64,000 nt of DNA. It comes from Dermatophilaceae bacterium Soc4.6 (GTDB taxonomy: Bacteria > Actinomycetota > Actinomycetes > Actinomycetales > Dermatophilaceae). Shown here piece by piece: positions 46,667 through 53,822 of this stretch. Both the position numbers and the translations under genes were made by a program. The stretch covers positions 4,402,001 through 4,466,000 of the forward strand of contig JAZGVH010000002.1 in the NCBI GenBank assembly GCA_039889245.1, read 5' to 3'. Each line of letters starts with the position of its first letter. The stretch's first letter is position 1. The notes under the pieces are model-generated. The model was not told the origin of the DNA and did not search any database. It saw nothing but the letters and a program-made list of their open reading frames with translations.

Positions 46667-47265
46667 GGCTCGATCCTAGGAGTGACCCGTGGCGAGGACC
46701 TGACGTGGGCCCGCTCTCCCTGCTTCCCGAAGATGGCGAGCGACTCGGCCGGCTCGTCGAAGGGGTTGCCCAGCCAGTGCGGCACCCGGGTGTCGAACTC
46801 GACCACCTCTCCGGGCAGGAGCACGACGTCGTGCTCGCCGAGCAGGAGCCGCAACCGGCCCGAGAGCACGAAGAGCCACTCGTAGCCCTCGTGGGTGCGC
46901 AGGTCCGGCTCGCCCACCGGGAACCGCGGCGGGTGCACCATCTTGTAGGTCCGCAGCCCCCCGGGACGCCTGGTCAGCTCGAGGAAGGTGATGCCGTGGC
47001 GGACCACCGGACGCGGGTGGATCCGCGGGTCGCCGGTCGGTGGCGCGTCGACGAGCTCGTCGAGCGGCACCTTGTGCACCCTGGCCAGCGGCAGGAGGAG
47101 CTCGAGGGTGGGCCGTCGGACGCCGGACTCCAGCCGCGACAGGGTGCTGACCGAGATGCCGGTGCTGGCCGACAGCTCGGCGAGCGTGGCGCCGAGGTCG
47201 AGTCGCAAGGCCTTGAGACGGGGTCCGACGGCGTCGAGCACGTGGTCCAGGTCCTCCATGACCAT
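46663..47265 (-). CDS. XRE-cupin transcriptional regulator
   Basis: About 200 aa. N-terminal HTH_XRE domain (about 12-66: LRLDLGATLAELSASTGIS, then STLSRLESGVRRPTLE) and C-terminal cupin-2 sensor domain (about 115-185: GYEWLFVLSGRLRLLLGEHD in part). The cupin fold in this class binds small ligands or metals. I choose the ATG at 47265 because an in-frame TTG at 47283 lies inside the palindrome; an ATG at 47259 is also possible. It precedes and overlaps the 3-hydroxybutyrate dehydrogenase gene and is divergent from the flavoprotein fusion. Confidence 0.88.
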   Translation of the reverse strand: MVMEDLDHVLDAVGPRLKALRLDLGATLAELSASTGISVSTLSRLESGVRRPTLELLLPLARVHKVPLDELVDAPPTGDPRIHPRPVVRHGITFLELTRRPGGLRTYKMVHPPRFPVGEPDLRTHEGYEWLFVLSGRLRLLLGEHDVVLLPGEVVEFDTRVPHWLGNPFDEPAESLAIFGKQGERAHVRSSPRVTPRIEP

Positions 47266-47268
47266 AGT

Positions 47269-47283
47269 TTGCCATTCTGGCAA
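47269..47283. promoter_or_regulatory. 15-bp palindrome TTGCCA-TTC-TGGCAA, probable XRE-cupin operator
   Basis: Perfect 6-bp arms with 3-nt spacer, immediately upstream of the regulator start and 43-57 nt before the divergent fusion gene. The position suits autoregulation and control of both directions. Confidence 0.55.
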
Positions 47284-47325
47284 CAGGACTTGTCAACCTG
47301 GGCGGTGTCGGTGCATGGTCGCGCC

Positions 47326-49161
47326 ATGACGACGAATGGCAGCACAGAGGTGGACGTGGTGGTGGTCGGCGGCGGGGCCGCGGGTCTGAGCGCAGCGACG
47401 GCACTGGCCCGCTCGCGGCGGTCGGTGGTGGTGGTCGACGCGGGCGAGCCCCGCAATGCTCCGTCGGCCGGGGTGCACAACTACCTCGGGCGCGACGGCG
47501 TCGCCCCGGGCGAGCTGCTGGCGAGTGGTCGGGCCGAGCTCGAGGCCTACGGTGGAGTGGTGGTCGAGGGCACCGCCACGGCCGCTCGGGCCACCGGTGG
47601 CGGGTTCGTCGTGACGGTCGACCGTGGGACGCAGCCCTCGACGACCGTCGCTGCGCGCCGCCTCGTGGTGACGACCGGGCTGCGCGACGAGCTGCCGGAG
47701 GTGGCGGGTCTCGCGCAGCGGTGGGGCCGTGACGTCCTGCACTGCCCGTTCTGCCATGGCTGGGAGGTGCGCGACCAGGCGATCGGCATCCTCGCCACCG
47801 GGCCCATGGCGGTCCACCAGGCGCTGCTCTTCCGGGCGCTGAGCCCGGACGTGACGCTGTTCCTGCACACGGCTCCACCGCTCACCACGGTCGATGCCGA
47901 GCAGCTGTCCGCGCTCGGGGTGCGGGTGGTCGGGGGCGAGGTCGCTGGTCTGGACGTCGAGGACGACGCGCTGGTCGGCATCCGGATGGCCGACGGCACC
48001 GTGGTCTCGCGGCAGGCGCTCGTGGTCGCTCCGAGGTTCGTGGCCCGTTCGGCGCTGCTGGAGTCGCTCGGGCTGGAGGTCGAGGACCTGCTCGTCGGCG
48101 AGACCGTCATCGGCCGACGCGTCGCCGCCGATCCCCGGGGAGCCACCGCGGTGCCCGGGGTCTGGGTGGCGGGCAACGTCACTGATCCCATGGCTCAGGT
48201 CGTCGTCGCCGCCGGGCAGGGGCTGCTCGCGGGTGCCGCGGTGCACGGCGACCTCGTCGTGGAGGACACGACGAGGGCGGTGGAGCGCTCGAGGGCGACG
48301 GCCGACTTCTTCTCCCGCGCCCGCTGGGAGGAGCGATACGGGGCCGACGACCACATCTGGAGCGGGCAGCCGAACCCGCAGCTCGTGGCGGAGGTGGCCG
48401 ACCTGCCGCCGGGCTCCGCCCTCGACGTCGGGTGCGGTGAGGGAGCCGACGCGCTGTGGCTGGCCCGTCGTGGCTGGGACGTGACCGGGGTCGACCTCTC
48501 GGCGACGGCCTTGGCCCGGGCGGCCACCCAGGCGGGTCGTGAGGGCCTCGAGGTCACCTGGGAGGAGGCCGACCTCGGCGCCTGGGACGCCGGTGTCGCG
48601 CGTTTCGACCTGGTGTCGGCGCAGTACTTCCACTGGGTCCCGGCCCCGAGGCACGCCCTCTTCGCCCGCCTCGCCCGGGCGGTGCGCCCCGGTGGGACCC
48701 TGCTCGTGGTCGGGCACCTGTTCGCGGACCCCGGTTCGATGCCGCACGAGGGCATGGCCGACATGGGGTACACCGCCGAGCAGGTGGCCGCCACCCTCGA
48801 CCCCCAGCACTGGGAGGTGCTGGTCAGCGAGCACCGCGCACGGCAGCGCACCCACCCCGAGACGGGCGAGGTCGTGCTGATCCCCGACACCGTCCTGCGT
48901 GCCCGACGCCGTGAGGCCCGTCAGACCACCTCGGCGCACCGCCACCAGGCCACCGTGTCCGACGACGCGGCCAGCGCGACGACCACCGGCACCACGCAGA
49001 GCCGCAGCGGGGCCACCGGCTGGGCCGCGACGACGAGCACCATCAGGCCGGTACGGACTGCCGTGATCACCTCAACGGCCCACGTCGCTCAGCCGGCGAG
49101 CGAGCCGCCGAAGATCTGCCAGGCCAGCGCCGACTTCGCGACGAGGCTCAGCACGAGGTAG
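47326..49161 (+). CDS. thioredoxin-reductase-like flavoprotein fused to a class I SAM methyltransferase
   Basis: 611 aa. Residues about 1-320: a TrxB-like FAD/NAD(P) oxidoreductase with GGGAAGLSAATALA, a redox pair Cys140-x2-Cys143 in HCPFCHGWE, and the C-terminal FAD motif VWVAGNVTDPMAQVV. CxxCHG(W/Y)E resembles small-molecule dithiol oxidases of the GliT group as well as thioredoxin reductases. Residues about 323-533: a methyltransferase related to TehB-type enzymes (LDVGCGEGADALWLA, VTGVDLSATALARA). The last 78 residues are low-complexity Thr/Ser/Ala-rich and overlap the convergent heliorhodopsin gene by 73 nt. Substrate unknown; thiol redox with S-methylation is a guess from the pairing. 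Confidence 0.87.
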   Translation: MTTNGSTEVDVVVVGGGAAGLSAATALARSRRSVVVVDAGEPRNAPSAGVHNYLGRDGVAPGELLASGRAELEAYGGVVVEGTATAARATGGGFVVTVDRGTQPSTTVAARRLVVTTGLRDELPEVAGLAQRWGRDVLHCPFCHGWEVRDQAIGILATGPMAVHQALLFRALSPDVTLFLHTAPPLTTVDAEQLSALGVRVVGGEVAGLDVEDDALVGIRMADGTVVSRQALVVAPRFVARSALLESLGLEVEDLLVGETVIGRRVAADPRGATAVPGVWVAGNVTDPMAQVVVAAGQGLLAGAAVHGDLVVEDTTRAVERSRATADFFSRARWEERYGADDHIWSGQPNPQLVAEVADLPPGSALDVGCGEGADALWLARRGWDVTGVDLSATALARAATQAGREGLEVTWEEADLGAWDAGVARFDLVSAQYFHWVPAPRHALFARLARAVRPGGTLLVVGHLFADPGSMPHEGMADMGYTAEQVAATLDPQHWEVLVSEHRARQRTHPETGEVVLIPDTVLRARRREARQTTSAHRHQATVSDDAASATTTGTTQSRSGATGWAATTSTIRPVRTAVITSTAHVAQPASEPPKICQASADFATRLSTR

Positions 49162-49862
49162 ACCTTCTCGCCGTAGGCGTAGCTCGCCCAGCGACCCTTC
49201 CCGTGGTACTGCAGCCACTGGTTGAGGGCGAACGACATGAAGAAGACGAAGAGCGACGCGAAGATGCCGTAGACGAAGCCGGGCACCTCGGGGGAGCCGG
49301 CGAAGTTGACGGCGATGGCGATCCACGGGGCGGCCCCGGCGACGCAGCCGAACCAGAACGGCAGCATCGTGGTGCGCTCACGTCCCGGGGGGTTGACCAG
49401 CTCCTGCACCCAGCCGAACAGGATCATCGAGATGTTGGTGCCAGCGATGGCGATCACGGCACTGATGCCGGTGATGCCGGAGTAGAAGCACACGAGCAGC
49501 ACCATGATCGTCGAGCTCACGGAGTACTCCAGCCACCGGAAGCGGTTGATGCCCCGGCGGAGGTCGCTCTCGTAGCGCCCGCGCAGCACGGTCCCCGTCA
49601 GGAGGTGGTCGAGGGCGGCGAGGCCGAGGAAGACCGCGATGGCCGCTGCGACGGAGACGTCGACCAGCTTCTCGGGGGTGGGCACCGCCGTCCCGGGGGG
49701 ACCCGCCGGGTAGGACGAGGTCACGGTGATGGCAAAGCTGCCGGCCAGGGCGAGGACGGCCGCGGCCTGGGCCGCGTGCAGCACGGTGAGCCCGAGGTTC
49801 CAGCGGCGCAGTCCGGCCAGGGTGGTGTCGTCGACCCCGGTGGCGATGGCGCGGTTGGTCAT
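49089..49862 (-). CDS. heliorhodopsin
   Basis: 257 aa, seven membrane helices. Heliorhodopsins are inverted-topology retinal photoreceptors. The Schiff-base Lys243 lies in LSLVAKSALAWQIFGG on the last helix, and the counterion Glu112 in RWLEYSVSSTIM. His29 and His86 match the two conserved His of heliorhodopsin 48C12, and the GYEKVYL-type loop is present as YGEKVYLVLSLV. The length and these residues separate it from type 1 pump rhodopsins. ATG at 49862 after GGAGGA. It follows XRE-MurA by 155 bp in the same direction and converges on the flavoprotein fusion. Retinal synthesis genes are not in the window. Confidence 0.93.
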   Translation of the reverse strand: MTNRAIATGVDDTTLAGLRRWNLGLTVLHAAQAAAVLALAGSFAITVTSSYPAGPPGTAVPTPEKLVDVSVAAAIAVFLGLAALDHLLTGTVLRGRYESDLRRGINRFRWLEYSVSSTIMVLLVCFYSGITGISAVIAIAGTNISMILFGWVQELVNPPGRERTTMLPFWFGCVAGAAPWIAIAVNFAGSPEVPGFVYGIFASLFVFFMSFALNQWLQYHGKGRWASYAYGEKVYLVLSLVAKSALAWQIFGGSLAG

Positions 49863-50017
49863 GGAGTCCTCCGGGACGGCCTTCGTGGTGGGGTGTGTGG
49901 TGGTGCCCTCCCCATACCCGCTTGTGGCGGCTGACGCTGCGAACTGGGCCGACGGAGAGCCACATTCGCGGCGCCGACCGCAACAAGTCGGTATGAGGAG
50001 GGTCAGACGTCGCGGGG

Positions 50018-51565
50018 TCAGATGTCGCGGAAGACCTCGATGGTGGCGCCGAGGGCGTTGAGGCGCTCGGCGAGGTCTTCGTAGCCGCGGTTGATGACGT
50101 AGACGTTGCGCAGCACCGAGGTGCCGGGGGCGGCCAGCATCGCCAGCAGCACGACGACGCCGGGACGCAGCGCCGGGGGGCACATGACCTCGGCGGCGCG
50201 CCATCGGGTCGGGCCCTCGATGAGCACCCGGTGCGGGTCGAGCAGCTGCACCCTGGCGCCCACCTTGGTCAGCTCCGTGAGGTAGATCGCGCGGTTCTCG
50301 TAGACCCAGTCGTGCAGCATCGTCGTGCCCTGGGCCATGGCCCCGATGAGGGCGAAGAACGGCAGGTTGTCGATGTTGAGCCCGGGGAAGGGCAGCGGGT
50401 GGATCTTGTCGATGGGGGCGGTGAGCGGGCCGGGCACCGTGGTGAGGTCCACCAGGCGGGTGTGCCCGTTGGCCGAGGTGTACTCCGGGGTCATCTCGTA
50501 CTGCATGCCCATGCCCTCGAGGGTCGCGAGCTCGATCTCCATGAACTCGATGGGCACGCGGCGGATGGTGATCTGCGACTCGGTGACGACGGCCGCGGCG
50601 AGCAGGCTCATGGCCTCGATCGGGTCCTCGGAGGGGGAGTACTCCACGTCGACGTCGACGACCGGCACGCCCGTCACGGTCAGGGTGGTGCTGCCGATGC
50701 CCTCGATGCGCACGCCCAGCTTCTCCAGGAAGAAGCACAGGTCCTGCACCATGTAGTTGGGGCTCGCGTTGCGGATGACGGTGGTGCCGTCGTGGCGCGC
50801 CGCGGCCATCAGCACGTTCTCGGTGACGGTGTCGCCGCGCTCGGTGAGCACGATGCCGCGCTGCGGCGAGCGGGTGCGGTCGACGCTGGCCTCGTAGAAG
50901 CCGTGGGTGGCGACGACGTCGAGCCCGAAGGGGCGCAGGGCCGCCATGTGCGGCTCGACCGTGCGGGTGCCGAGGTCGCAGCCACCGGCATACGGCAGCT
51001 CGAAGGCGTCGAGGTCGTGCATCAGCGGGCCGAGGAACATGATGACGGTGCGCGTGCGGCGCGCCGCCTCGATGTCGATGCCGGCGAGGTCGAGCACGGC
51101 GGGCGGCACGATCTCGAGGTCGTTGCTGTCGGGCAGCCAGCGGGTCTTGACGCCGATCGAGGCGAGCACCTCGAGGATGCGGTTGACCTCCTCGATGCGG
51201 GCGAGGTTGCGCAGGGTCGTGCGCCCGCGGTTGAGCAGCGAGGCGCAGAGCAGGGCGACGGCGGCGTTCTTGCTCGTCTTGACGTCGATGCTGCCGTGCA
51301 GCTTCTGACCGCCCACGATGCGCAGGTGCTGCGGGCCCGAGTGGCCGAGCGAGACGAACTCGGCCTCGAGGCTCTCGCCGATGCGCGCGAGCATCTCGAG
51401 GGTGAGGTTCTGCTGGCCCTGCTCGATGCGCGCGACGGCGCTCTGGCTGGTCTGCAGCGACGACGCGAGCTCGGCCTGGGTCAGCCCCTTGTGCCGACGG
51501 GCGTCCCGGATGAGGGTGCCGATCTTCACGAGGTAGGTGTCGGTGAGGGAGGCGGTCGCAGTCAT
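50018..51565 (-). CDS. XRE DNA-binding domain fused to MurA-type enolpyruvyl transferase
   Basis: 515 aa. Residues about 13-67 are an HTH_XRE domain (IRDARRHKGLTQAELASSLQ, VARIEQGQQNLTLE); about 78-515 form a MurA fold. MurA transfers enolpyruvate from PEP to UDP-GlcNAc, the first peptidoglycan step. Retained: Lys99-Asn100 in KTSKNAAVALL, the PEP-binding/fosfomycin Cys196 in GGCDLGTRTVEPH with its Arg, and the Asp in FPGLNIDN (PTDMQ in classic MurA). The last differs in flanking residues. The gene has a perfect palindrome 11 nt upstream. It may be an autoregulated MurA or a regulator derived from one. Confidence 0.88.
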   Translation of the reverse strand: MTATASLTDTYLVKIGTLIRDARRHKGLTQAELASSLQTSQSAVARIEQGQQNLTLEMLARIGESLEAEFVSLGHSGPQHLRIVGGQKLHGSIDVKTSKNAAVALLCASLLNRGRTTLRNLARIEEVNRILEVLASIGVKTRWLPDSNDLEIVPPAVLDLAGIDIEAARRTRTVIMFLGPLMHDLDAFELPYAGGCDLGTRTVEPHMAALRPFGLDVVATHGFYEASVDRTRSPQRGIVLTERGDTVTENVLMAAARHDGTTVIRNASPNYMVQDLCFFLEKLGVRIEGIGSTTLTVTGVPVVDVDVEYSPSEDPIEAMSLLAAAVVTESQITIRRVPIEFMEIELATLEGMGMQYEMTPEYTSANGHTRLVDLTTVPGPLTAPIDKIHPLPFPGLNIDNLPFFALIGAMAQGTTMLHDWVYENRAIYLTELTKVGARVQLLDPHRVLIEGPTRWRAAEVMCPPALRPGVVVLLAMLAAPGTSVLRNVYVINRGYEDLAERLNALGATIEVFRDI

Positions 51566-51575
51566 TCCTGCACGC

Positions 51576-51593
51576 TATCTCATATATGAGATA
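51576..51593. promoter_or_regulatory. 18-bp perfect palindrome TATCTCATATATGAGATA, XRE-MurA operator
   Basis: Perfect palindrome with 9-bp arms, 10 nt upstream of the XRE-MurA start codon and very AT-rich against its surroundings. A minus-strand -10 (GAGATA or TATTAT) overlaps it, so binding by the gene's own XRE domain would repress it. Confidence 0.7.
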
Positions 51594-51600
51594 ATACGAA

Positions 51601-51637
51601 ACGAGGCCGGCGGCGTGTCGCCGCGGGCCCCGCTCGT
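51601..51637 (-). terminator. terminator of the fadBA transcript
   Basis: ACGAG...CTCGT and GGCC...GGCC arms enclose a CGGCG-TGT-CGCCG core, 27 nt past the fadB stop. On the minus strand a T-rich TTTCGTATTAT follows, one of the few T-rich tails in the window. Confidence 0.6.
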
Positions 51638-51664
51638 CGTTCGGTCACCCCACTGTACGCGGGC

Positions 51665-53821
51665 TCAGACGGGCACGCTCGCCGCGCCGGCCGGCAGGAA
51701 CCGCTGCCCGGTGACCTTCTCGGCGACGCCGGTGCGGTCGAGCAGCGGCGTGAGCCCGCCGTTCCAGAACTGGAAGCCGGCGCCGGTGATCATGGCCAGG
51801 TCGAGATCCATCGGCGCGGCGACGACCCCCTCGTCGAGCATGCGGCGCGACTCGTCGGCGAGCACCGACAGCACCCGCTCGCGCACCTGCTCGGTGCTCA
51901 GCTCGACCGGGTGCTCTGGCGCAGGCAGCATGGCCCGCACCTCCTCGTCCACCACCGGCACACCGGTGGCGTAGGAGTAGAAGCCGGTCTTGCCCGCCGC
52001 GACGACCCGCCGCAGACCCTCGGAGACGTAGAAGCGGTCGGGGAAGGCCGCGGCCAGCGTCTCGTTGTTGTGCAGGGCGATCGCCGGGCCGACGAGACCG
52101 AGCAGCACGAAGGGCGGCATCGGGGCGAGGCCGGCGAATGCCGCGTCGGCGACCTCGAGCGGCGTGCCCTCGTCGACGACCTTGGCGACCTCGCCCATGA
52201 AGCGGCCCAGCAGCCGGTTGACGATGAAGGACGGCGAGTCGGAGACGAGGATGCAGGTCTTGCGCAGCGCCTTGCCGGTGGCGAAGGCGGTGGCCAGGGC
52301 GGCGTCGGAGGTCTGCTCGCCCCTGACGATCTCGACCAGCGGCATGACCGCGACCGGGTTGAAGAAGTGGAAGCCGACCACCCGCTCGGGGTGGCGCAGG
52401 TCAGCGGCCATCGCCGTGATCGACAGCGAGCTCGTGTTGGTCATCAGCACGCAGGTGTCGGGGACGACCTCCTCGAGCTGGGCGAAGACAGCCTTCTTGA
52501 CCGACATCTCCTCGAAGACCGCCTCGATGACGACGTCGGCGTCGGCGAAGCCGTCCTTGCTCGTCGAGCCCGACACGAGCGCCCGCAGCCGGTTGTGGGC
52601 GTCGGGGCTCAGCCGGCCCTTGGCCGCGAGCTTCTCCAGCTCGCCGCCCACCCAGGCGACACCCTTGTCCACGCGCGCCTGGTCGAGGTCGGTGATGACG
52701 ACCGGCACCTTGAGGCGCTGCACGAAGAGCAGCGCCAGCTGGCTGGCCATCAGACCGGCGCCGACGATGCCGACCTTGCCGACCTTCGCCGCGAGGGCCT
52801 TGTCGGGGGCGCCGGCGGGGCGCTTGGCCCGGCGTTGCACGAGGTCGAAGGCATACAGCCCGGCCCGCAGCTCGTCCCCCATGACGAGGTCGGCGAGGGC
52901 CTCGTCCTCAGCCGCGAAGGCCTCGTCGCGACTCGCCGTGCGCGCCGCGGCGACGAGGTCGATCGCCCGCAGCGGCGCCGGCGCGACGCCGCCGGTCTTG
53001 GCCTGCACGGTCTGGCGGGCGGCGGCCACGGCGGCGTCCCAGGCGGCCTGGTCGGCCGTGTGGTCGGGCCGCTGCACGGTGGTGGCCCCGGCGACGACGC
53101 CGGCGGCCCACCCCAGCGACTCCTCGAGGAAGTCGGCGGCCTCGAACATCGCGTCCCCCAGGCCGAGGGCGAACGCCTGCGGGCCCTTGAGCATCCTGTT
53201 CATCGACAGCGGGTTGTCGATGATGACCTGCAGGGCGTTGGCCGGCCCGACCAGGCGCGGCAGCAGGTAGCAGCCGCCCCACCCGGGCAGCAGCCCGAGG
53301 AAGCACTCCGGCAGCGCGATCGCGGGCACACCGGCCGAGATCGTGCGGTAGTCGCAGGCCAGGGCGATCTCGACGCCGCCGCCCATGGCGGCACCGTTGA
53401 CGAAGGCGAAGGTGGGCACCGGCAGGTCCGTGATCGCGCCGTATGCCGTGTGGCCGGCGTGCGCGACCTCGAGCGCCTGCTCGCGGGAGGTCGCCCCCGC
53501 GACCGCCTTGAGGTCGGCGCCGACGGCGAAGATGAATGGCTTGCCGGTGAAGCCGACGGCCTGGATCTCACCGGCCTGCGCGCGGGCGGCGAGGTGGCGC
53601 ACCGTCGCCTCGAGCCCGGAAATGGTCGCCGGGCCGAAGGTGTTGGGCACGGCGTGGTCGAAGCCGTTGTCGAGCGTGACCAGCGCCATGGTGCCGGCGC
53701 CGCGCGGGAGGGTGATGTCGCGCACGGGGGTGTGGGTGACGACCTCCTGGGGGAAGGCGGCGGTCGGCGTCACGGGCGGGGTGCCGGTGGTCGTGCCCGG
53801 GGCTGTGGCGGTCGCGGTCAT
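51665..53821 (-). CDS. fadB: fatty-acid oxidation complex alpha subunit (enoyl-CoA hydratase / 3-hydroxyacyl-CoA dehydrogenase)
   Basis: 718 aa bifunctional beta-oxidation enzyme. The N-terminal crotonase domain (about 30-300) has FVNGAAMGGGVEIALACDY and the catalytic Glu region PECFLGLLPGWGG. The NAD domain begins VGIVGAGLMASQLALLF (about 368), and the 3-hydroxyacyl-CoA dehydrogenase C-terminal domain has GFHFFNPVAVMPLVEIVRG. A Thr/Pro-rich leader precedes the fold. The ATG at 53821 is one base past the thiolase stop, so the two form an operon acting on acyl-CoAs with the thiolase. Confidence 0.93.
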   Translation of the reverse strand: MTATATAPGTTTGTPPVTPTAAFPQEVVTHTPVRDITLPRGAGTMALVTLDNGFDHAVPNTFGPATISGLEATVRHLAARAQAGEIQAVGFTGKPFIFAVGADLKAVAGATSREQALEVAHAGHTAYGAITDLPVPTFAFVNGAAMGGGVEIALACDYRTISAGVPAIALPECFLGLLPGWGGCYLLPRLVGPANALQVIIDNPLSMNRMLKGPQAFALGLGDAMFEAADFLEESLGWAAGVVAGATTVQRPDHTADQAAWDAAVAAARQTVQAKTGGVAPAPLRAIDLVAAARTASRDEAFAAEDEALADLVMGDELRAGLYAFDLVQRRAKRPAGAPDKALAAKVGKVGIVGAGLMASQLALLFVQRLKVPVVITDLDQARVDKGVAWVGGELEKLAAKGRLSPDAHNRLRALVSGSTSKDGFADADVVIEAVFEEMSVKKAVFAQLEEVVPDTCVLMTNTSSLSITAMAADLRHPERVVGFHFFNPVAVMPLVEIVRGEQTSDAALATAFATGKALRKTCILVSDSPSFIVNRLLGRFMGEVAKVVDEGTPLEVADAAFAGLAPMPPFVLLGLVGPAIALHNNETLAAAFPDRFYVSEGLRRVVAAGKTGFYSYATGVPVVDEEVRAMLPAPEHPVELSTEQVRERVLSVLADESRRMLDEGVVAAPMDLDLAMITGAGFQFWNGGLTPLLDRTGVAEKVTGQRFLPAGAASVPV

Positions 53822-53822
53822 C

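Noticed and set aside
46705-47325. 207-residue N-terminal extension of the flavoprotein fusion
   Set aside because: It is antisense to the XRE-cupin gene; the FAD motif begins right after the ATG at 47326.
48925-49068. short hydrophobic open frame on the minus strand (about 48 residues, starting VITAVRTGLMVLVV)
   Set aside because: No ribosome site, no clear homologue by eye, and it overlaps the C-terminal tail of the fusion gene; possible but not supportable.
49863-50017. light-responsive operator for heliorhodopsin
   Set aside because: No palindrome or known LitR-type motif could be made out; only a weak CCGAC/GTCGG hairpin near 49976-49993.
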